In this document: positions 34,542 through 46,500 of the stretch, piece after piece
How positions within the stretch are numbered: position 1 is the first letter of the stretch
Layout: each line of letters starts with the position of its first letter
Source of the DNA: Talinum fruticosum
Taxonomy: Eukaryota; Streptophyta; Magnoliopsida; Caryophyllales; Talinaceae
Assembly (NCBI GenBank): GCA_021018815.1
Contig: JAITYX010000026.1
Coordinates: forward strand, 1,984,001 to 2,048,000
Reading direction: 5' to 3'
Length of the DNA stretch: 64,000 nt
Program-made: the position numbers and the translations under genes
The notes under the pieces: generated by a model
Seen by the model: the letters and a program-made list of their open reading frames with translations, nothing else
Told to the model about the DNA's origin: nothing
Database searches by the model: none

Positions 34542-35158
34542 CGAGTCCGAAAGACAAAAGGTTAATGTAGACACTAAAGGGTACTTATCTCACTCGTTAG
34601 GGATTACTTCGGATGTTGATCAATTTGAAGCATCCGGGATTTGTTGTTGTTGAACCCGAACTCCGAACGAGGGGTCCGGACTTCATCGAGATTCGTGCAT
34701 TCCGAAATCTAGCAAAATGGTCCCGAGCTTGGCTTGATCAAAGTCCTGAAGCTCGGTAATTTCTGCTGAAGCTTGATCATATTTTTATTTGAAGCTTAAC
34801 TTAATAGTTATATTGTACTAGCATACTTGTTAGCGGATAATCATATTTATGAAAGTTCATTATTTTTACTCGAATAATTCGAGTCAAAAATAGATCGAAT
34901 AATGAATCTAATAAAGTTAAAGTAGTTGGCTCCAAAGACCCACTTGCATGCATAACACTCCAAAGTAACCAGCCACACCTTGTGGGACTTCACACAAGGT
35001 AGCTCTAGCCTATACCTATAATGCTCGCCACCGAGCTAGCTCCTATCGAGCCTTGTGGCCGGCGCCAGGCTAGGCTTTAGGCGAGCCATGTCTTGGTGCA
35101 TACACTTGGCCTCTATGCTTGGTCTCGGTACACGCACTTATCAAGTTGGCCAAATTTT
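34542..35158. other. Spacer between D1 3' LTR and accessory ORF 1
   Basis: No coding sequence recognised. It contains tgtagacactaaaggg at 34565, like a Tat LTR start, which may be a small LTR relic. The 34960-35100 stretch leads into the putative promoter. Confidence 0.4.
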
Positions 35159-35159
35159 G

Positions 35160-35318
35160 TTTATAAAAAGGGGCTTGTTGTGTTCATTTTGCACACTTCA
35201 CTTGCTCCTCTCTTTGCTTCTTCTTGCTTTCTCTAACCATGTTCTAGCTTGCTCACATTTTTCGTTGAGAAAACTAACTTGGTTTTCCTACAAAAACAAA
35301 AAAAGCTCGTACAAAAAA
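35160..35318 (+). promoter_or_regulatory. Putative promoter and leader of accessory ORF 1
   Basis: TATA box tttataaaaagg at 35160-35171, then a CT-rich leader (ctcctctctttgcttcttcttgc region) up to the ATG at 35319. Spacing and composition are those of a plant RNA polymerase II promoter. Confidence 0.5.
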
Positions 35319-37850
35319 ATGTTTCCGAGGCTTTCTCATCCTATTAGGAGGAGAAGAGCTGAGGGCCTAATCCAAGATTACTTCGTAGAATGGGAATGGT
35401 GGCCTCATCATGAATGGGATCCCAACGACCTCTTAGTGGAGGCGAGAAAGTCATCTTTTGTCTCTTGCCATATCTACTACGAGTAAACTTCTTGACTTGA
35501 GTTTCTTCTTTTCATGTGTTGAAATGACATATAAAACTAAGACTTTGTTAGATTTCATTTTTATATAGAATGACACCATTTGGAGTAGTGATGCCATCGC
35601 CAAGTTTTTCGAGAGCTTCAAGGAGTAAAACTACCCCTTGGAGCGAATCATGACTGAGTGCTGAGTTTGGCTCTCTTCTCCTTGCTCTAAGTCACATGTG
35701 CAACCGGAAAGAACGTGACCCTACTGAGCCATTTACGAACGATTATGGGACACTACCATACTTTTTATCTCCTATTTGGGGAAATGAATATTATCCCTCT
35801 CGATTTTTCCGTTCTTACGAGTTTGGGCTTTTCGAGAGGACCCCTTAGTTTAGGACAGGGACTTATATAAAAATCATGACTATTTGCGTCACCCCTTTGG
35901 TCCCAAAGCTGGCCGATTTCCTCGGGCCAACTAATTTAAATATTCCATTCTTTTTGAGGCCTTCATAAGTGTTAAGTAGTGGGCTCAACATAATCCACAA
36001 CAACAAGTCCGAATAGTGCTTGCCCTCATGCTAAGCACGTTCGTTTTTCCGGATCAAGGCTCTAAAGTACATGTCCACTATTTCGTGAACTTGGTGGGCC
36101 TTGATAAAATTAAATACCTTGATTAGGGTGTGCCCACATACAATTGTCTCATGAGGGGCTTACGTTCTAAAGCTAGACACGCAATGATTGAGAAGGACTT
36201 GCAAAATTACATGCCCTTGTGTGATTAGTAGAAGGTCATCGGGGAATGCTCAACTTTCTTAGTCCCCAAAATATTTATCTTGTGTAGATAAGAGTCTTAC
36301 TTGCATTGTAAACTTGTAGTCGGGGTTGTATAAATATTTTCCCCAATTTTCAGTCGATTTAAGGAATCACTCTTCTTTTCCGGCTCGATGGCATGGGCTA
36401 AAGTCCATCTCCCGAGCGTGAGAGTGTATTGAATCGCCTCCTTAAGGTCAGCCCTGAACAACCTGGCCATGGTATGTCACTTTTATACTTTAAAATTTGA
36501 GCTAAAATGGTCCAAAAGTTTTCGCTTTTCACCTGAAATTTCTACCCTAGTCTATGGCATGTGGTGGGCCCTTGGGCGTGACTATGGTGTCGTTGGCGGC
36601 GACCAAACGATAGTGCTTTGTCACCCAATTTTTCTGCTTCGACTCGTTATTTCATGGGTCTTGTGCGTGCAAGCCAACTTCAATCCTTGGACCCAAAGTC
36701 AGCTCCCTTTAAGCCTTGAGGTTGCAAGAGAGTTAAGCAAAAGACAAATTTTGTTCTAGGTTTCATTCGGTTTCGTTAGTACCTTGTGAGCGGGTTACAC
36801 CACAATTCACCATAATACGTGGTGACCTTTTATTCATCAAAATCAGCTACAAACCGTGTTTTACTTCTGGTCAATAACTCAAGAAGAGTAGGAAGAAATA
36901 GCTAACAGGTACCCCTATATGCAATCTGTGGATGCGGGTTCGTCCTATGTCCAATATTTGGGACGAATCATGACCCGATTGGTAAGTCTTGGTTTGCTCT
37001 TTATGTGATTGTATTTCTTGTGTGGAAATTAAGCTTATTGTTAGTATACCTTCTCTCGGATGACGTCCATATTCCGAGTCTAGAGGTCGACATGTTAACC
37101 TGGAGAGTCCCCATGCATTATGAAAATTCCTAAACATCCTTAGTCCGAATGTGTGGGGGCATGCACTCCCAAAGAATTGGAAAGAGGTAAGAGTATCATG
37201 CTCTTTTACTTTTAGTTTAATTCTTAAAGTGTCTTGCCAATCATGATGGGATTATAGTACGATCCGGAGCAATCTCGAAAGATGTCTATCAGATTCTGTC
37301 CGCCCTTAAAGCATTCAAAGATTTATATACCGATCGGGCATTCCAATCGTTTCGGGTAAGTGTAGTTAGTCGAAGTGCGAGCTCATGAGTGCTTAGTATA
37401 TGCGCTAATCACCCTTCCACTTTTGTAGGATCGTCATTCTAGGTCGTCTCCTATGGTAGGTTTATTTGGCAACTCCAGGACTCAACCTTATACCATAAGC
37501 CAACAAATGTCGTCTAGTAGTACTCGCTGGAACCGATTCTTTATGAGATTCATCCTGACGCTCTCATAGTCGCAGCGCTTCTAAAGTGGGGCCAAGGACT
37601 TCTATACTCGGGCCTAGTTCTTCTAGAGTTGGGCCTAGCTTTTCTAGGACTGGCATGGATGTTATGCCTCGTAATCGCTCAATCCTTATGGCAACCCATA
37701 TGATTTTCATCGGATGTCATATAGTGGGCCTTGTTATGAGGCCCACAGCTCTTCACAAATAGCGGGAGATAGGCGAGTTTCACCTCAATCTTGGAGGATC
37801 TCCGTAATTATGCTTCGATGACATTGGTGAAGATTGAATAACCACTTGTA
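35319..37850 (+). pseudogene. D1 accessory ORF 1: plant-mobile-domain-like gene, antisense to gag-pol, decayed
   Basis: ATG at 35319 opens MFPRLSHPIRRRRAEGLIQ and continues to the HIYYE segment. A GT-AG intron is plausible at about 35483-35568, after which IWSSDAIAKFFESFKE follows. Near 36015-36170 the frame reads LALMLSTFVFPDQGSKVHVHY, then LVGLDKIKYLD. This is the layout of the plant mobile domain (PMD, aminotransferase-like family: Fpd, H-HY, LvgLD, then WG). Another intron is suggested at 37355-37429 (gtaagt to ttttgtag). The C-terminal part holds a Ser-Gly-Pro repeat (GPRTS, GPSSS and GPSFS units at 37585-37650). Multiple stops and frame changes; not functional. PMD sequences occur both in host genes and in transposable elements. 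Confidence 0.55.
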
Positions 37851-38222
37851 GGGTGCTTTATAGTGTTAATATTAATTTTTCTTTGTACCAATTAACTTTA
37901 TGCAATGAGATGAATGCAAAGACTCGATTCGAAATTGCTTTCTATATTTATATGATGCGAAAAATTCAAAGACAAATTCAAAAAAATTCACTAGCCCCCA
38001 TTATCCCAAAAAAGAAAATGATTAAAAAGAAAATTGGAAATGGTAAGTTGCATGGTCAGTAAATAACTAGGCTATGATAAAAAAAGTGACCCACTTACAG
38101 GAAACGCTCGGACCAAAAAAAAAAAGCGAGGAACCAGCCGGTCTAGCTGGCGCCGCCAAGGCACGATCTGGGCATGGTAAGCTGCTGTGGTGTGAGTGAA
38201 GAGGACTATGTTCCTAAAAATC

Positions 38223-38339
38223 TGCTATAAAAGGACCGTGATAGGTCGTCGGGTATTACACCTTCGGTATTTAACCGCAACTTCTTGAAAGTAGTTTCGA
38301 AAATTTTTCTAGTTTCCTCGGTTCTTCAATCCCAAAAAA
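38223..38339 (+). promoter_or_regulatory. Putative promoter and leader of accessory ORF 2
   Basis: TATA box ctataaaagg at 38223-38232, about 108 bp upstream of the ATG at 38340. Confidence 0.5.
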
Positions 38340-39858
38340 ATGAATTTCATTACTGCATTAACCCACTCGATGCATGAGATGAACGATGTTGATAGGCTAT
38401 GGTTAGCGAACTACGGGCTTAATACTCTTTTCGAGCATTAGGCGGTAAGGATCCACTGGAATTTACTAAGGGCTGCAGGTGGCCTTCTAGGATCCCGAAT
38501 ATCACGTATTCGGGTTTGAGGATAAAGAATTGTGTCCCCTTCTCGAAGAGTTCGAAGTTCTTATAGGCATCCACCGACGTCGACCTAGACCATCAACCAA
38601 TATGGCGAGAAACTACAAACATCTTTTAAGTCCGAATAACAAGAATCTAAGGTGGATTCTTGTCGAGGACAAAGTGAATCTAACTAACTCGATGTCTCAC
38701 TTCCATCCTATGTATGCCTCGGGATCGACGCTCATCTAATGGCATTGGGTCATTATTGCATACCTAATAGGTGGTTACCTATTAGTGGGAGGCCATAGGG
38801 ATTTCGTGCTTACTTTGTTGCTTAACATAACCAACAATTGGGGATTATCGCTCCCAAACCCCTCTAATTATTGCAGAAACCATCCACGAGGCTAAACCAA
38901 GTAGAAGTAGATCCAAATGAGGACTTCACAGGCAGCCCCTATTATTACAGGTAAGCAATACTGAAACGGTCGGGAATAGGTTGTTGGGGCCGAATGCGGC
39001 GCCGGCCAAGAAAGGTATTGTGGCGATGGTGAGCCCAAAAAGTTCTAAGCTTTTTTCCCTTTTTATTTTATTTTTGCACTGTTGGGCCGCAAATTAGGAT
39101 GAATCCAGCCATTCATGACACTATTAATTTTGTTTTTATCTATGTTGTACAAATCTGGATTATAGAGCACTTTAAGTCTGGTGCGGGGACCTGTAAAACC
39201 TTACTAGTACCTGGCTACTCAATTTTGTCATTGACAAAGGCTTGCTTTGCTGATCGAGAGGGCAACATCTTCATGGGAGACTTGGTTTAGGCAAAATGTC
39301 CTATTAAGTGGTACATTGAGCATTAGAGGGTGTCCCAATTTAGGACACACATTGAAAGGCATTCCTTTGTACGTTTGTTTAGACTTGTAACCGATAAGTA
39401 CTGTTTCCCAAACTATGTAATGCGGAAAATGGGACAAGTCCAAAATATCCCTTACCGGATTGTATCGCACCTGCCTCCTTTGATATTTTTGCGAGTCGAG
39501 GCGAGTACCTACATGGGCTGAATATTGGATGAACTTGCCTTGCCTACTAAAACCCGTAGACAAACAATCTACTTCCCTCTCTGAATTTTATCCGGAATGG
39601 ATAAAGGAGAAAGATCATGAAAGATGCAAGGCACTAAGGGCTGCGAACGTGATCGAAGAAGAGGTGTTCTTGCAACTACACCCCTTCAAATTCATGAAGT
39701 GGTCCCAAAGATTCACGAACGAGGCTCACCGAAGAGAGACAAAAGTGAAGGAGGAACAACAAAGAAGGGCTCGCCGGATTTAAGAACTGAAAAAGTGAAC
39801 GCAAGGAGATATAGCTGAGTCTAGTAGCTCAAAGCGGAAAAAAGTGAAAATTGACTAG
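38340..39858 (+). pseudogene. D1 accessory ORF 2: DUF7745-like gene, antisense to gag-pol, decayed
   Basis: ATG at 38340 (MNFITALTHSMHEMNDVDRL). The frame around 38490-38560 reads DPEYHVFGFEDKELCPLLEEF, the signature of the plant DUF7745-type family. Later pieces are QIWIIEHFKSG, GYSILSLTKACFADREGN, CPIKWYIEH and FYPEWIKEKDHERC. The C-terminus is basic and ends in SSKRKKVKID, which looks like a nuclear localisation signal. A possible 5' splice site is at 38948. Stops at about 38493 and 39289 and frameshifts break it. The family is plant-specific and common in Tat-type elements. Function unknown; no activity inferred. Confidence 0.6.
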
Positions 39859-40339
39859 GGCTTAGAATTATGAAAGAATAAGAATTTAGGAAACCTTTTT
39901 GTTTTGCCTCTTTAGAGCGGTATATTTCCCAATTATTATGCTTGTTATTTCCTTTTTAGCTATGTATTTGGATAACTAGTAGGCTTACCCTTTATTATTA
40001 ATAAAGTAAAAAGTAAGTTTTATGCTCACTTTTATAATTTATCAATTTTGCTTTTATCGCTCACCTAAAGGAAGCAATTAATAAATGGACCGTCCGAAAT
40101 GGACCGCCCTAAAAATATTTAAATGTCAAAAAATAAAATATTATCCGGAGGGATTTTGCCCCGCCATCCAGCCATTGACCGGAAGGTGGTTGGCACTAGC
40201 CAAGGCCGTCGCTTGATTGGGCTAGGCACTGGCAAATCGCGAAACCGTCTAATGTTATGTTAAACGTAATAATTTTTTAATTGATCCAAGTTAGTGTACT
40301 TGAAATATTTCTTCTCCATATAAATCTGTCATTTTAAGT
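39859..40339. other. Spacer between accessory ORF 2 and D1 integrase
   Basis: AT-rich, no coding sequence recognised. It includes a GC-rich patch at 40150-40250. It would correspond to the region downstream of pol in D1. Confidence 0.45.
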
Positions 40340-41494
40340 GTTGTTCTTGGCAGTACTTGACCGACTATGTATGGGCCCTACCAATAAAGCTCGAATTTCC
40401 CTCCGGGGTCTTGAATTGGGGCTCGATTTCCTTAAGTACCAAATCTCCAATTTGTAAATTATGAGACTTGACTTTTTGTTAAATGCCCTTGTTATACGCA
40501 CTTGGTATATTGGGACATTATGTAGAGCATGCAAGCGCCTTTAATCTAGTAAGACTAATTCCTCATAACGTGCTTTGGCCCATTACGCTTTAGGAATCGA
40601 CTTTCTGCTATGATTCGCAAAGAGGGGATGCCAATTTCTATTGGAAGGACTTCTTCTATGCTATACGCTAGGGAGTAAGGGGTTGATTCTTGATTGCCCA
40701 GTAAGCGAAAGACAATTTATTGGGCCAGTCCTTGTAATCGATGGCCATTTTCTCTACTTGTCTTTCTAATGTTTTTGTCAGCGGCCTTAAATGCTCTATT
40801 TGTCTCAAGGCGATAGGGAAAAGACTTATGATTCTTGATTTTGTACTTGTCTAGTACATCTCGCTACCTCTTTCTTGAAGTGACTACCATGGTCACTAAT
40901 AAATTCATGTGGCACCCCATATCAACATATGATATTTTGGGTTATGAATTTGGCCACATGCTTTGATGTTATCATTGTACATCATGTTGCTTCCACCCAC
41001 TTGGTGAAGTAGCCAATTGCTACTAACACGAATTCATGACTCGCCCGTTCGTTTAGGATCACTTTATCGATGGTGGTTGGTGCTTTGCAGGTTTGCATAC
41101 ATTTGACACTTGTGACATCTTTTAACAAACTCATGACAATATGCTACCATGGTTTACCAATAATACCCTAATTGCTAAATTTTACGAACAACCATTCTTC
41201 CGTTCATATGAGGTCCACATTCCTCACCATGAACGTTATCTATTATGCGCTTTGCTTCATGTTGATTGATACAAAGTATGTTGATTCCCATGTTGGTTTT
41301 CTTGTATAATTGTCCTTGATTTTTGAAAATTTGTGCAGCTAACATGCGAATAGCTCGTTAGGCTCTTGGTGTGGAGTCCGGTGGGTATTCTTGGCTTTTT
41401 AGGTACCGGTAGAAGTCATCGTACAACCTAGTTTGGTTGGTACTAGACACTTCTAATGAGTATATATACGCAGGTTGGCTCCTCCATTCTATAC
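40340..41494 (-). pseudogene. D1 integrase remnant
   Basis: Read leftward: zinc-finger region (QHEAKRIIDNVHGEECGPHMNG, near 41210-41270), then CHKCQMYA. The core follows with HEFVLVAIGYFTKWVEAT, AKFITQNIIC and YGVPHEFISDHGSHF (about 40860-41050). The C-terminal region has ALHNVPIYQVRITRAFNKK and, after a frameshift, the PEG-like segment at 40340-40450. Tat-type throughout. Stops follow WVEAT and NIIC. The RNase H part begins near 41290 but is cut at 41494 by the LTR of D2. Confidence 0.83.
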
Positions 41495-43454
41495 TGTAGA
41501 CACCTAAAAAGTGTCATCCTTTATCTCGTTATTTATGTGTTTTGTTTTGTCGACCCAATGATGATAATCCGGAGTCCTGTTTGTGGATTTGGATTTCGGA
41601 TTGTGATTGATCGGTGCAACATAAGACAAGTAAACCACAAAGAAACCGGAGCACCACTTAAATAGCCTTTTACCTTGGGTCGATCCATAAATCCTCTTTT
41701 CTTTCGGATCGTTCAAGAACCGAGCCCAGTCTTTAGAGATTGTGGAGTCCCATGATGTGTGCCTGGGAAATTCCAAGTACAGAATAGCCCATTCAACCTT
41801 TTGTCCAAGTCGGACAAGGAGTCGAAGACCTCAAGATGATGTTGAAGCATCGCATTTGATGATCGGGAGCATCAAAGTGCTGCGTTTTAAGCTTCACAAG
41901 ACAGTTGACATGAGGCTAGAAGATTTCCTCATTCTAAATGACGTCGTGGCCGACACCCGCCTTCTAGAAGCATGGTGGAACGCTGCGTTTTGATCTTGGA
42001 GAGTCCTTGGAGACATAACTAAGGCACGAAACCCTAGGAGGGTTCGGTTGTCCAGTGCCCCACTCCTCTCTTTTAACCTAGGTTCTTTCCGGTTTTATCA
42101 TCTTCCGATCCAGTTCTATCTCTTAAGGAATGGATCGGTTTTATTTCAGCTACTTGGACAACCGATAAGAGGCAAACCCTAGGTCATTTATAACTTAGGG
42201 CCTCTCCTATAAATAGAGAGCCTTTGCTCTCATTCCGATATGGCTTCCTGCCTTAGTATTACTGCTGCTAAAAGCCAACTTGAATGCTCTCATCTAACGA
42301 TTAGTTTAATGAATTTTCTATAAACATTAAGCTTTCATCGTTGAATCCGTGCAAAGAGTTAAAGAATATTCGATTATTCTGATATCCGGGCACTCATTCA
42401 ACTGATCACTACCATACCTTATACACAATTCACAAAACTAGCCCTTTTTCTTTGAATTGTCACCATTGCATCGAGAGATCCGACATGGAGATCCATATCA
42501 GCAAGGTAGGACAACCTAAGGGCCATATTTCAGCCCTCGAACGGTTATATTTATTTATTTTTTTGCTATCCATATTGTGGTTTAAGAGATGTAATCACTT
42601 TAATTTTCTCCCAGACCAATGTAATCTGTTATTTCTTGCTTTTCTTTCTTTCATCGCTTTCTTTATCGCTTTTCTTTATCGTTTTCCTTGTTATGTTTTG
42701 GTTGCTTTAATTTTGTTTTGCATGTTGTATGCTTGTTTTGTTACATCTTTATTAATATACTACTTGAACTAGTAATGGTCGTCTTCGGATGGGCGGAATG
42801 GAGGGATTTATCCCTATGTTTCGTACCTTCGCCCCGAATCCGCTTCACGGTTCAAGACCGATGGAGTCAATTTTTTAGACTTTTTCGGTCTTAGTTTTTC
42901 TCCATACTAAGATCGAGGGGAAAGCCTTCTTTTGGTGTTTTTGTTAATTTTTTCCTTCTTAAAACCGACTAGCGACTCCGATTTTTTTATGCTCTAGTCT
43001 ATTCAAAATCGCATCTCGGTGTTTTCTAGTTGTAGGAAAAATGATCTTGGGTTTTGGATCCGCTCACTCGGGCACTGGACCGAGGCTGGTTTCACCAGCC
43101 ATGGCCTCTGGCCGGTGCCCGCCTTCCCACGGTGCGGGCTTGTTTTCACACCAATCCGGCCCTAAAGCATCACGGCAGAATTGTAACCCTAATATCATTT
43201 AGTCCTTAATTAGAAAACAAGATCTCGGGACTTCTAAAATAATTGCTAAAACACAATAATTAATAAAACCGCCATTCTACTTTGCTTAATTCGCTTTAAA
43301 TCAGATTTAATAAAATTCGAAAATCTTAATAAAAGGTTGATCCCCACATTCCAAAATCCACTTTCAAAAACTATCTTCAAAATCAATCTTTAAAAACGAG
43401 ACTCGACATGAATGGGGAAGCTCGGCGGGGTCCCGACCGGTCGTGGTTCCTACG
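41495..43454 (+). repeat. D2 5' LTR
   Basis: About 1960 bp from TGTAGACACC to GGTTCCTACG (terminal CA changed to CG), followed one base later by the PBS. TATA box ctataaatagagag at 42207-42220. It aligns in reverse with the D1 3' LTR. Confidence 0.85.
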
Positions 43455-43455
43455 A

Positions 43456-43473
43456 TGGCGACTCCACTGGGGA
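43456..43473 (+). other. D2 primer binding site, Tat type
   Basis: TGGCGACTCCACTGGGGA, one base after the LTR. This form is characteristic of Tat/Ogre-type elements and differs from the iMet site used by the Tekay elements here. Confidence 0.85.
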
Positions 43474-44885
43474 TAAACTTTTTATTAAGAGGGCAAAACT
43501 TGAAAATTTTATTAGTGTGTTTTTAATAATGTGCTTGGATTAGACATCCCGCATTTGACAACCTTTGAACTAGTTTAAATATTATGTTGGACCACTAGGA
43601 GAACTTTATTGTGCCCACTGTTTACCTTTTTTGGAGAGAGGCTCCCACTCGGTTCGTTTAGGCAGGCCCAACTAGGCTTGATTACACGAGGAAACGATAC
43701 CTCCTCCCTCATAGCATGCCATCTTGGGCTAAACCTTTTTGGTTCACCGAGTGGCACCGAAATTCTGGTTGGTATCCTTATCCATGCAACCCATGGGGGA
43801 CCGAATTCTTGGACTATGTGTCACCATGTATCCAAACTCTTGAACTCTTAGGCCATAGAATTTTCGGACTTCTACGTTTTCCCTCACACTTAATTTGCAT
43901 GCTTGGATGAATGTGTTTGTTTTAGATTTAATCTTACTGCTTGTGAGCCTTTAAAAATAGATGAGTAGTGCTTGATTTAGACCACTTGGATGGGTGAAAA
44001 TAAAACACTTTAATAATTTCCTAGAGTTGGTCCGTTATGTGCATTTAGCCAAAAGTCAAAATGTCGTCTTCCCTAATAGGGTTGGTCTATTATTTGCATT
44101 TTTCCGTGTCATTTCAAAATTATCTTTGTAATAGCCTAAGTAGTTGCTATTTGAGAAAGGGTCTTACCGGAAGTTCCCTTTTCCTATTGTCCGATCGTTT
44201 TATTTTCTTTTGCATTATCACATTTCATTTTGCATCATGTCATATTAGGTGAGTCCATTTGCATTAGCCAAATAAAACCATCTCATATTAGGTGAGTCCA
44301 TTTGCATTAGCCAAATAGAATCATCTAATATTAGGTGAATCCATTTGCATTAGCCAAATAAAATCATCTCATAATAGGTAAGTTCATTTGCATGAGCCAA
44401 ATAAAATCATCTCGTATTAAGTAAGTTCATTTGTATTGGCCAAGAAAGAAAATCATTTCATATTAGGATAGGTAGGTCTGTCTCTCCTATTTTGTATCTA
44501 GTCCAAAGTTCATCTCAAATAAGGAAATGCATTATCATATTGGAAGCATTTTTAAGTCATTCATCATATCATGTCATCATTGCATTCTTTTGTGCATCCA
44601 AATAAAAGCATCCTTAGTCACTTTTTGTGCATCCAAATAAAAGTGATCTTCTCTCACATGGTTCTAAACCTCAACTTTTTGGCTGCAAATAAGGAAGTCT
44701 ACTACAACCGAGTATTGTCGGAATCTGAGCTCTAAAAGATTAGAAACGTCTCACCAAGGAGTCCGACATATCTTCATTTCTTTCCACTCCACGAACTACA
44801 TTGGTGCGACAAGCTTTGATGCATACTACACCGTCACAATCTACTCCTTGTTCTAAGACAAGTACCTAAAAAGAGTTCCCTTCCA
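43474..44885 (+). other. D2 leader (untranslated) region
   Basis: About 1.4 kb between PBS and gag. Short open frames at 43609-43910 are not supported as genes. It contains a 43-bp minisatellite (44241-44458) and a duplicated tgcatccaaataaaag motif (about 44595 and 44630). Confidence 0.7.
44241..44458. repeat. 43-bp minisatellite, five units
   Basis: Units start at 44241, 44284, 44327, 44370 and 44413. Each begins like catattaggtgagtccattt and contains gcattagccaaata. The first four are exactly 43 bp; the fifth has 3 extra bases and more substitutions. A partial sixth unit starts at 44459. Confidence 0.93.
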
Positions 44886-46500
44886 ATGGATCCCAATCCC
44901 GAACAATATCTTAACCTCGGTATGCTTAATGAAAATATAACTAAGGTTGAAACCAGGTTGAGTGATAAAGAGGAATAGATATCCTTTATACCAAGAGATC
45001 TTAAAGAAATCATAAGGGCCATCAAAGTTAGCGGGAGAGATGAGGAAGCTGAACGTTTGAAAAGAGAAGAGGCCGAAGAAGCTAAGCGTGTAAAAGGGAA
45101 ATGGCTATGGTTATACCACCTCCACCCATCCAGTCTTCTCCAGTTAGTCCTAAACATGAATACCCAAAACCTGAATCCAAATCTCGGCGTGATTCTCATA
45201 TAGATTAGATAGAACGGATGTTGAGGGAGTCATCCATGTTCAACAATCATTATTTCGATCATAAGGGATTCACTTCAATTCCTAAGGGTAAACTACCTCT
45301 TAAGTTTACCATGCCCGATATTAAGTTTAAAGGTTCCGAGAATCCCCATCATCACGTACGCAACTTCTTGGGAGCAATGACTCTTAAGAACATTCCTAAA
45401 GACACTTACCACATCATCTTCCCTGGTATAATGTGGTTGACCCATGCAAGGTCGCCAATACGACGAGATATGTGCAAGGAGTTCCTTTATCAATATTCCT
45501 ATAACACGGATCTACCTGTCACTCTTAGAGACTTGGAGTTAATTAAGCAAGGCGAAAAGGAAAGCTTCACTAATTTTTAGACCGGATAGAGAGCAAAGGC
45601 AGCCCACATGGTTGACCGACCTTTCGAGATAGATTAAGTCTCCATCATCGTGAAGAATCTTCAACCTAATTATAATCAGCACCTCAAATTCCTACCCATG
45701 ATGAACTTTTTGACCCTTAGAGATGCTAGTTTATTGATAGAACAAGAATTGTCCACTACGACCACAAAAGTCGCGTCCGAATATAGTTGCAATTATCATT
45801 CCAAAGATAAGAAAAGCTCCAACGCCGGCAATGCTACAAGGATTGCGGATGTCAATGACCTCAATAGGTATACTAACTACACTCCTATGGATACTACTTA
45901 TACTCAAGCCCTTAACCGTCTCTTGGAGAAAGGGAAAATAGAATTGCCACCTATTAGAGCGAGAATCGAAATCGTGAAATAGTCTAAGAATTGGGACACG
46001 AGGAAAATTTTACAAATACCATCGTGCACGATAACATGATATCGAACGATGTTGGAAATTCAAGAACAAACTAGAAGATATGTTTCGAAATGGCCAACTA
46101 GTCCCGCCTAAGGCTGCCTGAAACCAAGTAACAATAAAAACCCTTTTAAAGGCACAATAAAAACCAAGTAACAATAATAACAAGCCATCATTACTCGAAC
46201 CCATACGAACTCGGTGGGATCCTTCTATCTTTTTCCAAGATGTTAATGAGTCACAACTGCTTCTTAATCTACCGTCATTGGATTTGGAAGTCCGAGTGCC
46301 GTGGGTGAGTGACGAGGAAGATGTCTACGAAACGAGAGATGATGACAACAATAGTGACGACTTTTGGGGCACACCACCCTTAGAAGAAGACTTTTGGGGA
46401 AACGCTAAGAGTCCTACTGTTCGGTTTCTTACTAGATCGGGACGGCACAACGCGCCCTTGGGTCCACAACGAGACTTGGGAAGCCCCAAAAGAACATGAA
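44886..46500 (+). pseudogene. D2 gag remnant
   Basis: ATG at 44886 (MDPNPEQYLNLGMLNENI), then a charged coiled-coil-like stretch (RDEEAERLKREEAEEAKR). The capsid part in the 45218-45580 frame reads LPLKFTMPDIKFKGSENPHHH and GIMWLTHARSPI; the next frame (45650-45982) has LTLRDASLLIEQEL. A damaged zinc-knuckle region (KYHRAR, then ERCWKFKNKLEDMFRNGQL) lies near 46010-46110. The acidic segment VSDEEDVYETRDDDNNSDDF at 46300-46370 follows. Stops near 44973, 45205 and 45580 show it is dead. Confidence 0.83.

Larger units (their letters stand above)
32542..41494 (-). mobile_element. D1: Tat-lineage Ty3/gypsy remnant with two antisense accessory ORFs
   Basis: Minus-strand element inserted in C2. From left to right: 3' LTR (32542-34523), PPT, then two degenerate genes on the plus strand, that is antisense to gag-pol (35319-37850 and 38340-39858), then integrase (40340-41494, minus). 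It is broken at 41494 by the 5' LTR of D2. Extra ORFs between pol and the 3' LTR, often antisense, are known from the Tat lineage. That supports reading this stretch as one element instead of captured host DNA. Confidence 0.75.

Noticed and set aside
42452..42894. Hydrophobic ORF that could be a small membrane protein
   Set aside because: Inside the D2 5' LTR just downstream of its TATA box; T-rich composition explains it.
44241..44458. CRISPR-like array
   Set aside because: The repeats are directly adjacent with no unique spacers; it is a tandem minisatellite in a plant retrotransposon leader.
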